From Planctomycetota bacterium (GTDB lineage Bacteria; Planctomycetota; UBA1135; JADKAF01), in assembly GCA_016793245.1 (NCBI GenBank), contig JAEUHW010000307.1:1-56305 (forward strand): DNA of 56,305 nt. The letters run 5' to 3'. Positions 16,930 to 25,129 of this stretch are shown in pieces (within the stretch, counting starts at the first letter, position 1; each line of letters begins with the position of its first letter). The notes under the pieces are model-generated. The model was not told where the DNA came from and made no database searches. It worked only from the letters and a program-made list of their open reading frames with translations. Both the position numbers and the translations under genes were made by a program.

Positions 16930-17559
16930 TCACGGAACGCGACTCAAGAAGGTGCGCCACGAGCGCCGCTCGAGATCGCGCGCGGTCCCGACGAGCAGGC
17001 GCCAATCGGGCGGACGCGGCGTACGGAGCAAGCGCAGGTTCGCTTCCTCGGGCGTACGATCGCCTTTGTGCGCGTTGCAGCGCAAGCACGCGAGCACGCA
17101 GTTCTCCCAGGAAGTTGCTCCTGAGCGCGAACGAGGCAGGACGTGATCGATCGAGCAGTCCTGCGTGCGCACCTGGCGGCCGCAGTACTGGCAGACGCCG
17201 TCGTCGCGGCGGAAGAGATTGCGGCGCGTGAACGGGACGCGCGTGCTCGGCGGGCGATCGTAGGAGCCGAGCACGATCACATCGGGGATCGGGATCAGCC
17301 CGCGCGGCGTGCGAATGCGGAGATGCTGCTCTGGACGCGTTCGTTCGAGCCAGGAGGCGAAGTCCAGGGCTTCGAAGGTCTCGGGTTCGATCGCGCGCGC
17401 GATGCCGTGGTAGAGCATCACGATCGATCGTCGTACGGTCGTGACGTTGATCACGAGCCAGGAGCGATTGAGCACCAAGGTGTGCTCGTCGAGCACGCTG
17501 CGGCCGGCGGTGGAGCCGGGCGCGGTGCTCGCCGTGGTTGGTGGTAGCAAGCGATCCAT
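16930..17559 (-). CDS. HNH endonuclease family protein
   Basis: This gene encodes 209 residues from ATG 17559 (MDRLLPPTT); longer starts add unsupported sequence. The C-terminal half is an HNH domain: VCQYCGRQ and CLRCNAHKG supply two zinc-binding CxxC pairs around the catalytic SIDHVLPRSRSGATSWENC. The N-terminal part (TLVLNRSWLVINVTTVRRSI, LYHGIARAIE) is the conserved region of the common chromosomal HNH proteins found in many bacteria, not of homing endonucleases or Cas9. Role unproven; DNA repair or restriction-like cleavage is possible. It stands alone, divergent from the lipoprotein gene. Confidence 0.87.
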   Translation of the reverse strand: MDRLLPPTTASTAPGSTAGRSVLDEHTLVLNRSWLVINVTTVRRSIVMLYHGIARAIEPETFEALDFASWLERTRPEQHLRIRTPRGLIPIPDVIVLGSYDRPPSTRVPFTRRNLFRRDDGVCQYCGRQVRTQDCSIDHVLPRSRSGATSWENCVLACLRCNAHKGDRTPEEANLRLLRTPRPPDWRLLVGTARDLERRSWRTFLSRVP

Positions 17560-17738
17560 TCTTGGTCTCCGACCAGCCGCGAACCGAGGAGGGAGCGCAG
17601 AGGTTAGCGTCTCGTCGGCGATCTGGGCAGACTCGCCTGCTTCGAGCCGTCGGGTGCGGAACGCGAGATTGCGCGAACCCGGTCGGAACCTATAATCCGG
17701 GGCTTTTTCCGGGGCCATCGCCCTGGGATGGACGACGC

Positions 17739-18251
17739 ATGTTCCGCTCCCGCATTCTTCATCCTCGTCTCCCGCTCCCTGGTCTGGCGCTCCCTGGTCT
17801 GGCGCTCCTCGGTCTCGCGCTCGCGGGTCTGACCGCGGCGGGTCTGGGCCTGGGCTCCTGCACCACGGCCGAGAAGGCCGAGCTCAGCATCACGCGCGAG
17901 CAGCCGGAAGGCTTCCCCGTGCCCGAGGGCTTCGAGTTCGTCGAGGGCCGCTCCTACGGCTACCGCTCGGGGCGCTTCGAGAGCGCGACCTACGTGTGGA
18001 CCGGGCGCGACGAGCTCGAAGCCGTGACCGAGTTCTATCGCCGACGCATGCCCGACCATGGCTGGACAGCCCTGGAGACGGGTGAAGCGAGCGAGCCTTC
18101 GCGGCTCGGACGGCAGCTCTACTTCGTCCGCGACGCGAAGCGCGTCGAGGTCAGCGTGGAGTCCGCCGAGGTTCGAGGCCAGCTCTCGAAGAACCTGAAC
18201 GTGACCATGCGCGTGCTGCCGAAGACCGGAGCCGCAGAACCCTCCTCGTAG
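17739..18251 (+). CDS. Small lipoprotein
   Basis: This gene encodes 170 residues from ATG 17739. The signal peptide is unusually long and repetitive, made of LPGLAL-like units, and ends in a lipobox (LGLGSC), so the mature protein would start at that cysteine. The mature part has one compact domain with FPVPEGFEFVEGRS, a Y-x-x-x-F-x-x-A-T-Y-V-W-TG strand and EAVTEFYRRRMPDHGW. This resembles small DUF4-like periplasmic domains that compare two modelled strands, but I cannot name the family. It is followed 148 bp later by the cyclophilin-like gene on the same strand. Confidence 0.75.
   Translation: MFRSRILHPRLPLPGLALPGLALLGLALAGLTAAGLGLGSCTTAEKAELSITREQPEGFPVPEGFEFVEGRSYGYRSGRFESATYVWTGRDELEAVTEFYRRRMPDHGWTALETGEASEPSRLGRQLYFVRDAKRVEVSVESAEVRGQLSKNLNVTMRVLPKTGAAEPSS
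17774..17833 (+). repeat. Four tandem 15-bp units inside a signal peptide
   Basis: Units start at 17774, 17789, 17804 and 17819. The first two are identical, the third differs at a few positions and the fourth is more diverged. They encode the LPGLA/LLGLA/LAGLT stretch of the lipoprotein signal peptide in frame. Confidence 0.8.
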
Positions 18252-18399
18252 CAGCCCTCCCGGCCGAACCTCCAGGCGATGGGCCCCAAGCTCCTCGTCG
18301 CACTCCTAGATCCTTGGCCTACCGAGCGCCGGGCACGAAGCGCACCCTTCGATCCGGCGCCCCACCGCACCGCGCGCTCCGCGCGCCCCACCTTTTCCC

Positions 18400-19518
18400 A
18401 TGGCTCAGAAGATCTCCGCTCCCCCGATCCCCACCGACCCCAACGATCCGATCCTCGCGCTCTGGACGCGCTGGAAGGGCCGGATCTACGCCGGGATCTT
18501 GGGGATCCTCGGTCTCGTGCTCCTCTTCCAGCTCTACGGCTGGTGGAAGGAATCGGGGCTGCGCAGTCAGACGAACGCCGTGCTCGAAGTCCGCGATGCG
18601 GCCTCTCCTGATGGCTCGGTAGCCAAGGCTAGCGATCTCAGCGGCTCGGAAGCGCAGGCACTGGGTCTCGGTATCGCGCTGCAGCGCTATGTGCAGGCTG
18701 CGGCCACCGGAGACGCCTCGGAAGTGTCGCCATCCCTCGCGAAGGCGCGCGAGATCGCGGCCCGACTGCAGAACGAGTTCGGATCCACCCTCGCCGGCAA
18801 GCTGACGAAGGACGGTGCCGTCGCGCTGGGCCTCGAGGCCAAGCATGCCGCGCCGGCGAGCGCGCTCAGCGGATATGCCGATCGGCAGGCCATCGACGCC
18901 ATCCTCCTCCCGCCGGCGCTGCCCGAATCTGCCCCGAAGGTGGCACTCGAGACGACGCTGGGCAAGCTCGAATTCATTCTGGCCACCGAGAAGGCGCCGG
19001 AACTGTGCCAGGCCTTCCAGCAGGCGATCCAGGCCAACGCGTTCGAGGGCTTGGTGCTCTACAAGCACATCGATTCGAGCCGAAAGGGCGCGCTCCAGTT
19101 CGGAGACGCGCGCCTGAAGCACGAGCTTTCGACCGAAGCTCTCCCCTCCACCAGCTTCTGGGGCCGCGGGCCGAACCTGGCGCCCGTCGAGGCCAAGGAC
19201 AACGGGCTCTTCCTGTGGAAGGGTTGGGTCGGCGCGCTGCTGGATCCCGCCACCGGCAAGGTCTCCGCGCGAGAGATCGTCGTGGCGACCGAGGCTCCGA
19301 ACCTGAAGGATCCGTTCGCCGGCAATCAGATCATCGTGCCTTTCGCGCGCCTGACCGACGAGTCGATGGCGGTCGCGCAAAAGATCGCCGAGGCCCTGGA
19401 GGCGATCGAGAAGGAAGCGACCGCAAAGACGGCGGACGCGGATAGCGCGGACGCGAGCGCCGAGAAGCCGGCGACGACCAAGACGGAGCGGCCGTACTTC
19501 GGAGCGCCGAAGTCGTAG
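18400..19518 (+). CDS. Membrane-anchored cyclophilin-like protein
   Basis: This gene encodes 372 residues from ATG 18400. A single transmembrane segment lies at about 28-47 (RIYAGILGILGLVLLFQLYG). Residues about 180-320 follow the cyclophilin-type peptidyl-prolyl isomerase order: VALETTLGKLEFILATEKAPELCQAF, FEGLVLYKHID, then a C-terminal strand with EAPNLKDPFAGNQIIVPF. The match is weak, and the family's catalytic arginine and F-x-M-Q region are not clear, so it may have no isomerase activity. A low-complexity tail rich in Ala, Asp and Lys ends the protein. It faces parB convergently across a 62-bp perfect palindrome. Confidence 0.6.
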   Translation: MAQKISAPPIPTDPNDPILALWTRWKGRIYAGILGILGLVLLFQLYGWWKESGLRSQTNAVLEVRDAASPDGSVAKASDLSGSEAQALGLGIALQRYVQAAATGDASEVSPSLAKAREIAARLQNEFGSTLAGKLTKDGAVALGLEAKHAAPASALSGYADRQAIDAILLPPALPESAPKVALETTLGKLEFILATEKAPELCQAFQQAIQANAFEGLVLYKHIDSSRKGALQFGDARLKHELSTEALPSTSFWGRGPNLAPVEAKDNGLFLWKGWVGALLDPATGKVSAREIVVATEAPNLKDPFAGNQIIVPFARLTDESMAVAQKIAEALEAIEKEATAKTADADSADASAEKPATTKTERPYFGAPKS

Positions 19519-19577
19519 GGGACCGGAGCTTCCCCGGCTGCCGGGCATTCCGGAATCCGGAGCGAGTTCACTCTCGA

Positions 19578-19639
19578 CAGCGACCCAAGCGAAGAGGGCT
19601 CGGAGCCATGGCTCCGAGCCCTCTTCGCTTGGGTCGCTG
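19578..19639. terminator. 62-bp perfect palindrome, likely bidirectional terminator
   Basis: Two 31-base arms (19578-19608 and 19609-19639) are exact reverse complements with no spacer; the centre is CCATGG. It lies between the convergent cyclophilin-like gene and parB, the position of a shared terminator. There is no clean T-run on either side, only GTTTCGTTCG to the right. The arms are much longer than ordinary terminator stems. Confidence 0.75.
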
Positions 19640-19697
19640 CGTTTCGTTCGCGAAGGCGAGTTGCCATCGTGGCCGGCGCCCGGGCCGACGTTGGGGA

Positions 19698-20624
19698 TCA
19701 GCGGGGGAGCTGATCCTCGCCGACGCCGAACTCCTCCAGCAGGAACTGAAGCTCGTCCTCGCTGCGATAAGAGAACTCGAGCCGGCCTTCGCCCGAGGGA
19801 GTGTGACGGATCCCCACCGTGAGCCCAAAACGCTCGCGGAGGCGTTTCTCCACGGAGCCGACCCACACGGGGCCCGCGTCGGTGCGCGCCTTCGCCGCCG
19901 AGCTCGGAGCGACTTCGGCCTCGGCGTTCTCGTCCGCGCTGGCGATCGCCGGAGCGCCGGACGGGCGGAGGCGCTGGACCATGTCCTCGGTCTGGCGCAC
20001 CGAGAGGCCCTTCTTCACGACCTCGACGGCCAGACGCCGCTGTTTCTCCGCGTCCAGCAGACCCAGGAGCGCTCGCGCGTGCCCCATCTTCAGGTGGCCG
20101 CGTGAGACGAGCTGCTGGACATCCTCCGGCAGGTCGAGCAGGCGGATGAAGTTCGCGATGCTCGCCCGATTCATCCCGACCCAAGACGCGATCTCGTCCT
20201 GAGTTGCGCCACTCGACGCGAGCTCGGCGAACCCGCGCGCCTTTTCGATGGCATCCAGGTCGCGGCGCTGCACGTTCTCCACGAGCGCCAAGATCAGCAT
20301 CTCGCGCTCGTTCACTTCCTGGCGAACGACGACCGGGATCTCCTGGAGCCCCGCGAGCTGCGAAGCGCGCCAGCGGCGCTCCCCGGCGATGAGCTCGAAG
20401 TCGCCGTTCCCGATGGGGTGGACGACCACCGGCTGCAGCACGCCGCGGTCCTTGATCGTCTGGGCGAGCTCGGCCAGGTCCTGCGGATCGAAGACCTTGC
20501 GGGGTTGGCGCGGATTCGGTTTGATGCGGTCGATCGGCAGGTGGCTCCCCGCCGTCGGCTCCGTGGCCGGCGTTGCGGCGCCCATCAGCGCGCGCAGTCC
20601 TCGGCCCATGCGATTCTGCGTCAT
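19698..20624 (-). CDS. parB: Chromosome partition protein ParB
   Basis: This gene encodes 308 residues from ATG 20624. ParB binds parS sites near the origin and spreads as a CTP-dependent clamp. The start MTQNRMGRGLRALMG is the usual ParA-interacting peptide. The CTPase boxes are visible: IKPNPRQPRK (about 35-44), GERRWRAS (81-88) and ENVQRRDL (116-123). A helix-turn-helix follows (TQDEIASWVGMNRASIANFIRLL), and a C-terminal dimerisation domain ends the protein. The longer frame from 20996 runs through unrelated sequence. Its partner ParA is at 28.3 kb on the other strand, so parAB is split. A parS site lies 116 bp upstream. Confidence 0.96.
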   Translation of the reverse strand: MTQNRMGRGLRALMGAATPATEPTAGSHLPIDRIKPNPRQPRKVFDPQDLAELAQTIKDRGVLQPVVVHPIGNGDFELIAGERRWRASQLAGLQEIPVVVRQEVNEREMLILALVENVQRRDLDAIEKARGFAELASSGATQDEIASWVGMNRASIANFIRLLDLPEDVQQLVSRGHLKMGHARALLGLLDAEKQRRLAVEVVKKGLSVRQTEDMVQRLRPSGAPAIASADENAEAEVAPSSAAKARTDAGPVWVGSVEKRLRERFGLTVGIRHTPSGEGRLEFSYRSEDELQFLLEEFGVGEDQLPR

Positions 20625-20738
20625 GACCCCACCTGCTCGGCCCGATCGATACGCCCACGGGAAGAGCGGGCGTCTGCTTTCGCGCCTCCTCGCCCGACAG
20701 TGCGCGAAGGGCCGTTGGGATGCGCGGGGTGCATTGTG

Positions 20739-21407
20739 ATGTTCCACGTGGAACGAATCCAGAGCCTGCTCGGTCCCCTCGCGGGCCTCGCTCTCGCCGT
20801 CGCGATCCGCTTCGCCCACGAGCTCACCAGCCGCTATCAGCAGCTCGACCCCCTGCCCGGCTTCGCCACCCTCGCGTTCGTCTGGGTGATCCTCGACCTG
20901 CGCCTTCGCCTGCGCGACCGCGCCGAGAATCGGACCTTGCTCGAGCTGCGCACCATGGCCGCCGGCTCCGTCCTTCGGGCCGAGCTTCTGGAACATGCGC
21001 GAGTTCAGATCCGAGCGCTCCTCCTCCTAGGCGCGCTGCTCTTACCTTCCTTCGGCCTACCCGGCGCGCTGTCGACGGCGGTGGCCGCATCGGGCAGCGT
21101 GATCCTCGCGGTCGCCCTCGTCGAAGGCGGAACCCAGCGCTTCGGCGTACCGAACGTCTTCCTCGCGATCGCCCTCGCGTGGTTCTGGATGGGGGCGGGC
21201 GACCTCGCCCCAGAGATCCCCGGACCCCTGGATCCTTGGAGCCGCTCGCCCCACCCGGCCGTCGACGCTTCGACGGCGTCTCTCGCGCTCTGTCTGCGAG
21301 CCGCTCTGGCCCAGCTCGCCTTAGGGCTGGCGCTGCGGCTCCTCTTCCTCGAGCCAGCGAACCGCCCGACGCCGCGTCCCTCGACCGGCGATCAGCTCCG
21401 CAGATAG
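20739..21407 (+). CDS. Multi-span membrane protein of unknown function
   Basis: This gene encodes 222 residues from ATG 20739. The first codons, MFHVER, are formed by the parS site, as seen in other bacteria where parS sits in a coding region. At least four hydrophobic segments are visible (for example LLGPLAGLALAVAIRF, GFATLAFVWVILDL, IRALLLLGALLLPSFGL, AVAASGSVILAVALV), with a longer C-terminal pair. I recognise no family. Its 3' end overlaps that of the convergent HPr-domain gene by 16 bp. Confidence 0.65.
   Translation: MFHVERIQSLLGPLAGLALAVAIRFAHELTSRYQQLDPLPGFATLAFVWVILDLRLRLRDRAENRTLLELRTMAAGSVLRAELLEHARVQIRALLLLGALLLPSFGLPGALSTAVAASGSVILAVALVEGGTQRFGVPNVFLAIALAWFWMGAGDLAPEIPGPLDPWSRSPHPAVDASTASLALCLRAALAQLALGLALRLLFLEPANRPTPRPSTGDQLRR
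20740..20755. promoter_or_regulatory. parS site for ParB
   Basis: TGTTCCACGTGGAACG matches the widely conserved 16-bp parS palindrome at all but the last base. It overlaps the start codon of the membrane protein gene and is 116 bp from the parB start. It is the only good match I found in the window. Confidence 0.85.
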
Positions 21408-22768
21408 CCCAGGTCTTCGGGCAGGTCGCAGCCTTCGCCGAGGCGCGTGTCGAAGAGCCGCTGCAAGTCCCGCAGGGCCCGCTTGTCGCCATGGAAGACG
21501 ACGGCCCGCTGCGCCGCGTTGCTGCTGGCCAGGATCATCACCTGCATGATCGAGCTCGCGTCGCAGCGCTCTTCCTCGATCTCCATCTCGACGGGGGTGC
21601 CGTGGTGGTTCACCACGCGCACGATCAGCGAGCAGGGGCGCGCGTGGAGCAGGACGCCCTCCGGGATCTCGAGGTGCAGGCTGCCGCGCTCGGTGAAGCG
21701 CTCGATCATCGCCTCCGCCGTCGAGCGTCCGAGGAGCAGGAACTCCGCACCCCAGCGCAGGCAAAAGCCCACGATGAGCTCGACGATGCGCCGCTTCTCG
21801 ATGAGCGCGGCGATGCGCTCCTTCGCGGCCTCGTAGCGGATGTCGTTCTCGTGGCGCTCGTAGAAGTGGCTGAGGCTGGTCGCGCACTCGAAGAGATGGA
21901 GCGCCACCGAAGCGTGGCCGCGTAGGGTACGGAGCTCGGGGTTCGCGCCCTCGATGGCTGTGTTCTGCACGTAGGTGTCGTACTTCGACTGGACGTTGTG
22001 CACCGTCGTCTCGTACTGGCGGCAGAGCACCTCGCTGCCGATGCGGGTGCGGAGCTCGCCCGCGCGGCGATCGCTGAGGAGTGCGTCGATCCGCAAGCGA
22101 GAGAGCTGCTCGGCCGCCTTCAGGTAGGTCGAGACGACCTCGGCGACCTTGGCGCGCTCGTCATGGATGTCGCCTTCATCGATGTTGTGGGGGAGGCGAT
22201 GCCGGACTTCCCCCGGATGGTCCTGCTCCTCGGTGCGGTACTCCCACGAGAGGCGCTCGAGGCCCATGCGCCGGCCTTCGTGCTGGAGCTCGATCTGCAG
22301 GGTGAAGAGGCCCTCGACCAAGAAGTCGAGCGCCTGGCGCAGCTCGCGGCGGAACTGCTCCTTCCGCTCGACGCTCATGCGCTCCAGGACGTAGAGGTCG
22401 ATCCGACCCCAGACGTGGCGGAGCGAATAGGCGGCGAGCCCGAGTCCGCGCAGGCTCGCGATCATCTCGCCGAAGTGGGAGAAGAGCTTGTTGTTGCGCG
22501 CGCCGTAGTCGTCGAGGAACGACTCGACCTCGTCCGCCTCCTGCATCAACCGGAAGAGGTACTTCTTGGTCGGCGGCAGGACGAGGCCTTTCAGGATGAG
22601 GCCCAGCTCGAAGAGCGGCCTCACGGCGGGGCGGAGCAGCGGCAGGAACGCCGCCTCCGAGATGATCTCCTGGAGCGGCGCGCTCTCGAGGGTGGCACTT
22701 TCACCGGCGGAGCGAGGCGACACCCCGTCGCCGATCCCACTCGAGCTATCTAAACCGTTTCTTCGCAT
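21392..22768 (-). CDS. Large helical protein with a C-terminal HPr-like domain
   Basis: This gene encodes 458 residues from ATG 22768. The last 100 residues match the HPr fold of the sugar phosphotransferase system. LLHARPCSLIVRVVNHH corresponds to the phospho-histidine segment (L-H-A-R-P), CDASSIMQVMILASS to the regulatory-serine segment (S-I-M-x-x-M), and VVFHGDKRALRDLQRLFD to the final strand and helix. Both phosphorylation positions look intact. The preceding 350 residues are mostly alpha-helical with FSHFGEMIASLRGLG and ERHENDIRYEAAKERIAALIEKR; I know no family for them. It may be a signalling or regulatory protein that takes phosphate from EI or an HPr kinase. No other PTS gene is in the window. 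It is divergent from the sigma factor gene. Confidence 0.7.
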   Translation of the reverse strand: MRRNGLDSSSGIGDGVSPRSAGESATLESAPLQEIISEAAFLPLLRPAVRPLFELGLILKGLVLPPTKKYLFRLMQEADEVESFLDDYGARNNKLFSHFGEMIASLRGLGLAAYSLRHVWGRIDLYVLERMSVERKEQFRRELRQALDFLVEGLFTLQIELQHEGRRMGLERLSWEYRTEEQDHPGEVRHRLPHNIDEGDIHDERAKVAEVVSTYLKAAEQLSRLRIDALLSDRRAGELRTRIGSEVLCRQYETTVHNVQSKYDTYVQNTAIEGANPELRTLRGHASVALHLFECATSLSHFYERHENDIRYEAAKERIAALIEKRRIVELIVGFCLRWGAEFLLLGRSTAEAMIERFTERGSLHLEIPEGVLLHARPCSLIVRVVNHHGTPVEMEIEEERCDASSIMQVMILASSNAAQRAVVFHGDKRALRDLQRLFDTRLGEGCDLPEDLGYLRS

Positions 22769-22915
22769 GGATTTGGAGCACGTCGCGCGCGTAGGGGAGA
22801 GCCAGGATAGCGGCGGAATTACCCCTCTGCCATCGCTCGCGGAGCGGAAGCCCGGTCGCGCTTTCAAGCCGAATGGATCGGCCAGCCGACAAAGAGGCTG
22901 CCAAGTTCCTCGGCG

Positions 22916-23749
22916 ATGGAGGGTGGGACCATTTCTGCCGAACGCTGCCTCGAAACGTACCTGAAAGAGATCAACGAGGTCCCGCTGCTCAAAGCCGAGG
23001 AGGAGAAGATCCTCGCGCGGCGAGTGCAGGCCGGGGACCCCGATGCTCGCGAGCACCTGATCCGAGCCAACCTGCGGCTCGTGGTCAGCATCGCGAAGCA
23101 GTACGCCAACCGCGGTCTCCCGTTCCAGGACCTCATCGCCGAGGGCAACATCGGCTTGATGAAGGGCGTGGAGAAGTTCGACCCCGAGGCGAACTGCCGT
23201 TTCTCGACCTACGCCACCTGGTGGATCAAGCAGTCGATCCGCCGCGCGCTCGTGAACACCGTGAAGACGGTGCGCGTGCCCTCCTACATGGTGGAGCTGC
23301 TCTCGAAGTGGCGGAACATCTCCGCCGAGCTCGCCTTCCGCCTGGGTCGGACACCCAGCGCGTCCGAAGTGGCACACGCGCTCGAGATTCCGGTCGACTC
23401 CTGGAACCTCATCAAGCGCACCCTGAACACCTCGCACGCCACCACGGCGACGAGCCTCGACGTCCTGACCAGCCTCTCCGACGTCCTGGAGGACACCCGC
23501 GGCAAGCGCCCCGAGGAAGTGGTCCTCGACACCGCCGACATCGAGAAGATCACCGAGCTCCTGGAGGCGATCGATGACCGCGAGTCGCTGATCCTCCGCC
23601 TCCGCTACGGCATCGGCCCGGACAACCCCGAGCCGCTGCCGCTGAAGGAGATCGGCAAGATCGTCGGCCTCACGCGCGAGCGCGTCCGCCAGATCGAGAA
23701 GCAGGCGCTCGAGCGCCTCTGCACGATCCTCTGCCCGGAAGAGGACTGA
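22916..23749 (+). CDS. Sigma-70 family RNA polymerase sigma factor (RpoD/RpoS-like, group 2)
   Basis: This gene encodes 277 residues. Region 1.2 ([17 protein letters not shown]) is followed by a complete region 2 ([27 protein letters not shown] through [17 protein letters not shown]), region 3 ([14 protein letters not shown]) and region 4 with the promoter -35 helix ([17 protein letters not shown]). The long region 1.1 of primary sigma factors is missing. It therefore looks like a group 2 or short SigA-like factor, not clearly the housekeeping one. It heads the plus-strand run that includes hemW, pyrF and the bsh genes, 172 bp before hemW. Confidence 0.92.
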   Translation: MEGGTISAERCLETYLKEINEVPLLKAEEEKILARRVQAGDPDAREHLIRANLRLVVSIAKQYANRGLPFQDLIAEGNIGLMKGVEKFDPEANCRFSTYATWWIKQSIRRALVNTVKTVRVPSYMVELLSKWRNISAELAFRLGRTPSASEVAHALEIPVDSWNLIKRTLNTSHATTATSLDVLTSLSDVLEDTRGKRPEEVVLDTADIEKITELLEAIDDRESLILRLRYGIGPDNPEPLPLKEIGKIVGLTRERVRQIEKQALERLCTILCPEED

Positions 23750-23869
23750 GCGGCGGAGAGCTCGCGCGATTCGAGCCTTGGCGCCCGGCGCGCGAGCAGA
23801 TATCTGATGCCTCGAGCACTCGCATCGCGCGCATCGTGGAGCGCGCGGCGAGGTGCGTTGTGCGATGCA

Positions 23870-23901
23870 GCAGATACGGCAGCGATGCGCGCCGTATCTG
23901 C
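23870..23901. promoter_or_regulatory. Inverted repeat upstream of hemW
   Basis: GCAGATACGGC (23870-23880) and GCCGTATCTGC (23891-23901) form a perfect 11-bp inverted repeat with a 10-base loop, 20 bp before the hemW start. It could be an operator or an mRNA stem; no regulator is known. Confidence 0.5.
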
Positions 23902-23921
23902 ATCGACGAGCTCGAGCAGAG

Positions 23922-25094
23922 ATGGCGCAAATCGGCCCGGAACCCCATCGCGAAGGCCTTTACCTGCACTTCCCGTATTGCGTGGTGAAGTGCCGCTACT
24001 GCGACTTCAACTCGCATGTCGAAGCGCGGCCCGACACGCGCCGATATCTGGACGCGATGCTGCGCGAAGCAGAGACGCGCGCGGTGCATTCGCCGCGCAC
24101 GGTGTTCTTCGGCGGAGGCACGCCGAGCCTTGTTCCGCAGGAGGAGCTGCGGCGTTTCCTGCGCGAGCTCGATGCTCGGACGGGCTATCGCGCGAGCGCC
24201 GAGGAGTTCACCGTCGAGGCCAACCCCGAGAGCCTGACGGCGGAGTTCCTGGAGGTCGCGCTCGAGGGGGGAGTGAACCGGGTGAGCCTGGGCGTCCAGG
24301 CGCTCGACGAGCCGACGCTGCGCTTCTTCGGCCGAGCTCACGACGCCGCGCGCGCCTTGGCCGCCCTCGACCTCGTCCGTCGGGCGGGAGTGCCGGCGCT
24401 CAACATCGACTTGATCCAGGGCGCCCCGGTCCAGACCCGGGCCGACTGGGAGGCGGGCCTCGAGCGGATCCTCGAGGTTCACCCCGAGCACCTCTCCGCC
24501 TATGACCTGCTCTACGAGCCGGGCACCGCGCTCGGGACGCTGCACGAGAAGGGGAAGCTCCAGGCGACCGACGACCGCGATCGCGCCGGGAGCTTCCTCT
24601 GGAACCAGCGCCGACTGCGCGCCGCGGGCTACCGGCCGTACGAGGTCTCGGCCTTCGCCCAGCCCGGCTTCGAGTGCCGGCACAACTTGATCTACTGGCG
24701 GAACGAGCCCTACGTAGGCCTCGGCGCCGGCGCGGCCTCCTACCGCGGCGGCTTCCGCTCGATCAACGCCAAAGAACCCCGCCGCTACGTGGCCGAGATG
24801 GAGGCGACGGGCCGCGCCACGGTGAGCTCGGAGCGCCTGCGCCCGGGGCGGCGCGCCGCCGAGACCCTGATGATGGCGCTGCGTCTTCCGGAACCCCTCG
24901 AGCTCGCGTGGCTCGAGCGGAACGCGGGGGCTCCGCTCGAAGGCGAGCTCGCGCGCGCCTGGGACACCCTCGTCACGCAGCGCCTCGCGCTGCCTCCGAG
25001 GGCCGGCAAGATCGAGCTCACCCGGCGCGGCCGCCGCTTCCTGGACCTCGTCGTGAGCCGCCTCTTGGAGGCCAGCGAAGCGCGCCGCGGCTGA
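23922..25094 (+). CDS. hemW: Radical SAM heme chaperone HemW
   Basis: This gene encodes 390 residues from ATG 23922. HemW is a radical SAM family protein that carries heme for insertion into respiratory enzymes and was formerly called a coproporphyrinogen oxidase-like protein. The iron-sulfur motif is Cys20, Cys24 and Cys27 in YLHFPYCVVKCRYCDF. Also present are FFGGGTPSLV, GVNRVSLGVQALDEPTLRFFGR and NIDLIQGAPVQT, all typical. Longer upstream starts add a region that contains the inverted repeat and are not supported. Length matches the family (about 380). It lies between the sigma factor and pyrF. Confidence 0.93.
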   Translation: MAQIGPEPHREGLYLHFPYCVVKCRYCDFNSHVEARPDTRRYLDAMLREAETRAVHSPRTVFFGGGTPSLVPQEELRRFLRELDARTGYRASAEEFTVEANPESLTAEFLEVALEGGVNRVSLGVQALDEPTLRFFGRAHDAARALAALDLVRRAGVPALNIDLIQGAPVQTRADWEAGLERILEVHPEHLSAYDLLYEPGTALGTLHEKGKLQATDDRDRAGSFLWNQRRLRAAGYRPYEVSAFAQPGFECRHNLIYWRNEPYVGLGAGAASYRGGFRSINAKEPRRYVAEMEATGRATVSSERLRPGRRAAETLMMALRLPEPLELAWLERNAGAPLEGELARAWDTLVTQRLALPPRAGKIELTRRGRRFLDLVVSRLLEASEARRG

Positions 25095-25129
25095 CGGGGC
25101 GGCGGGGGCTCTGTTAGCCTCTCTGCCCC

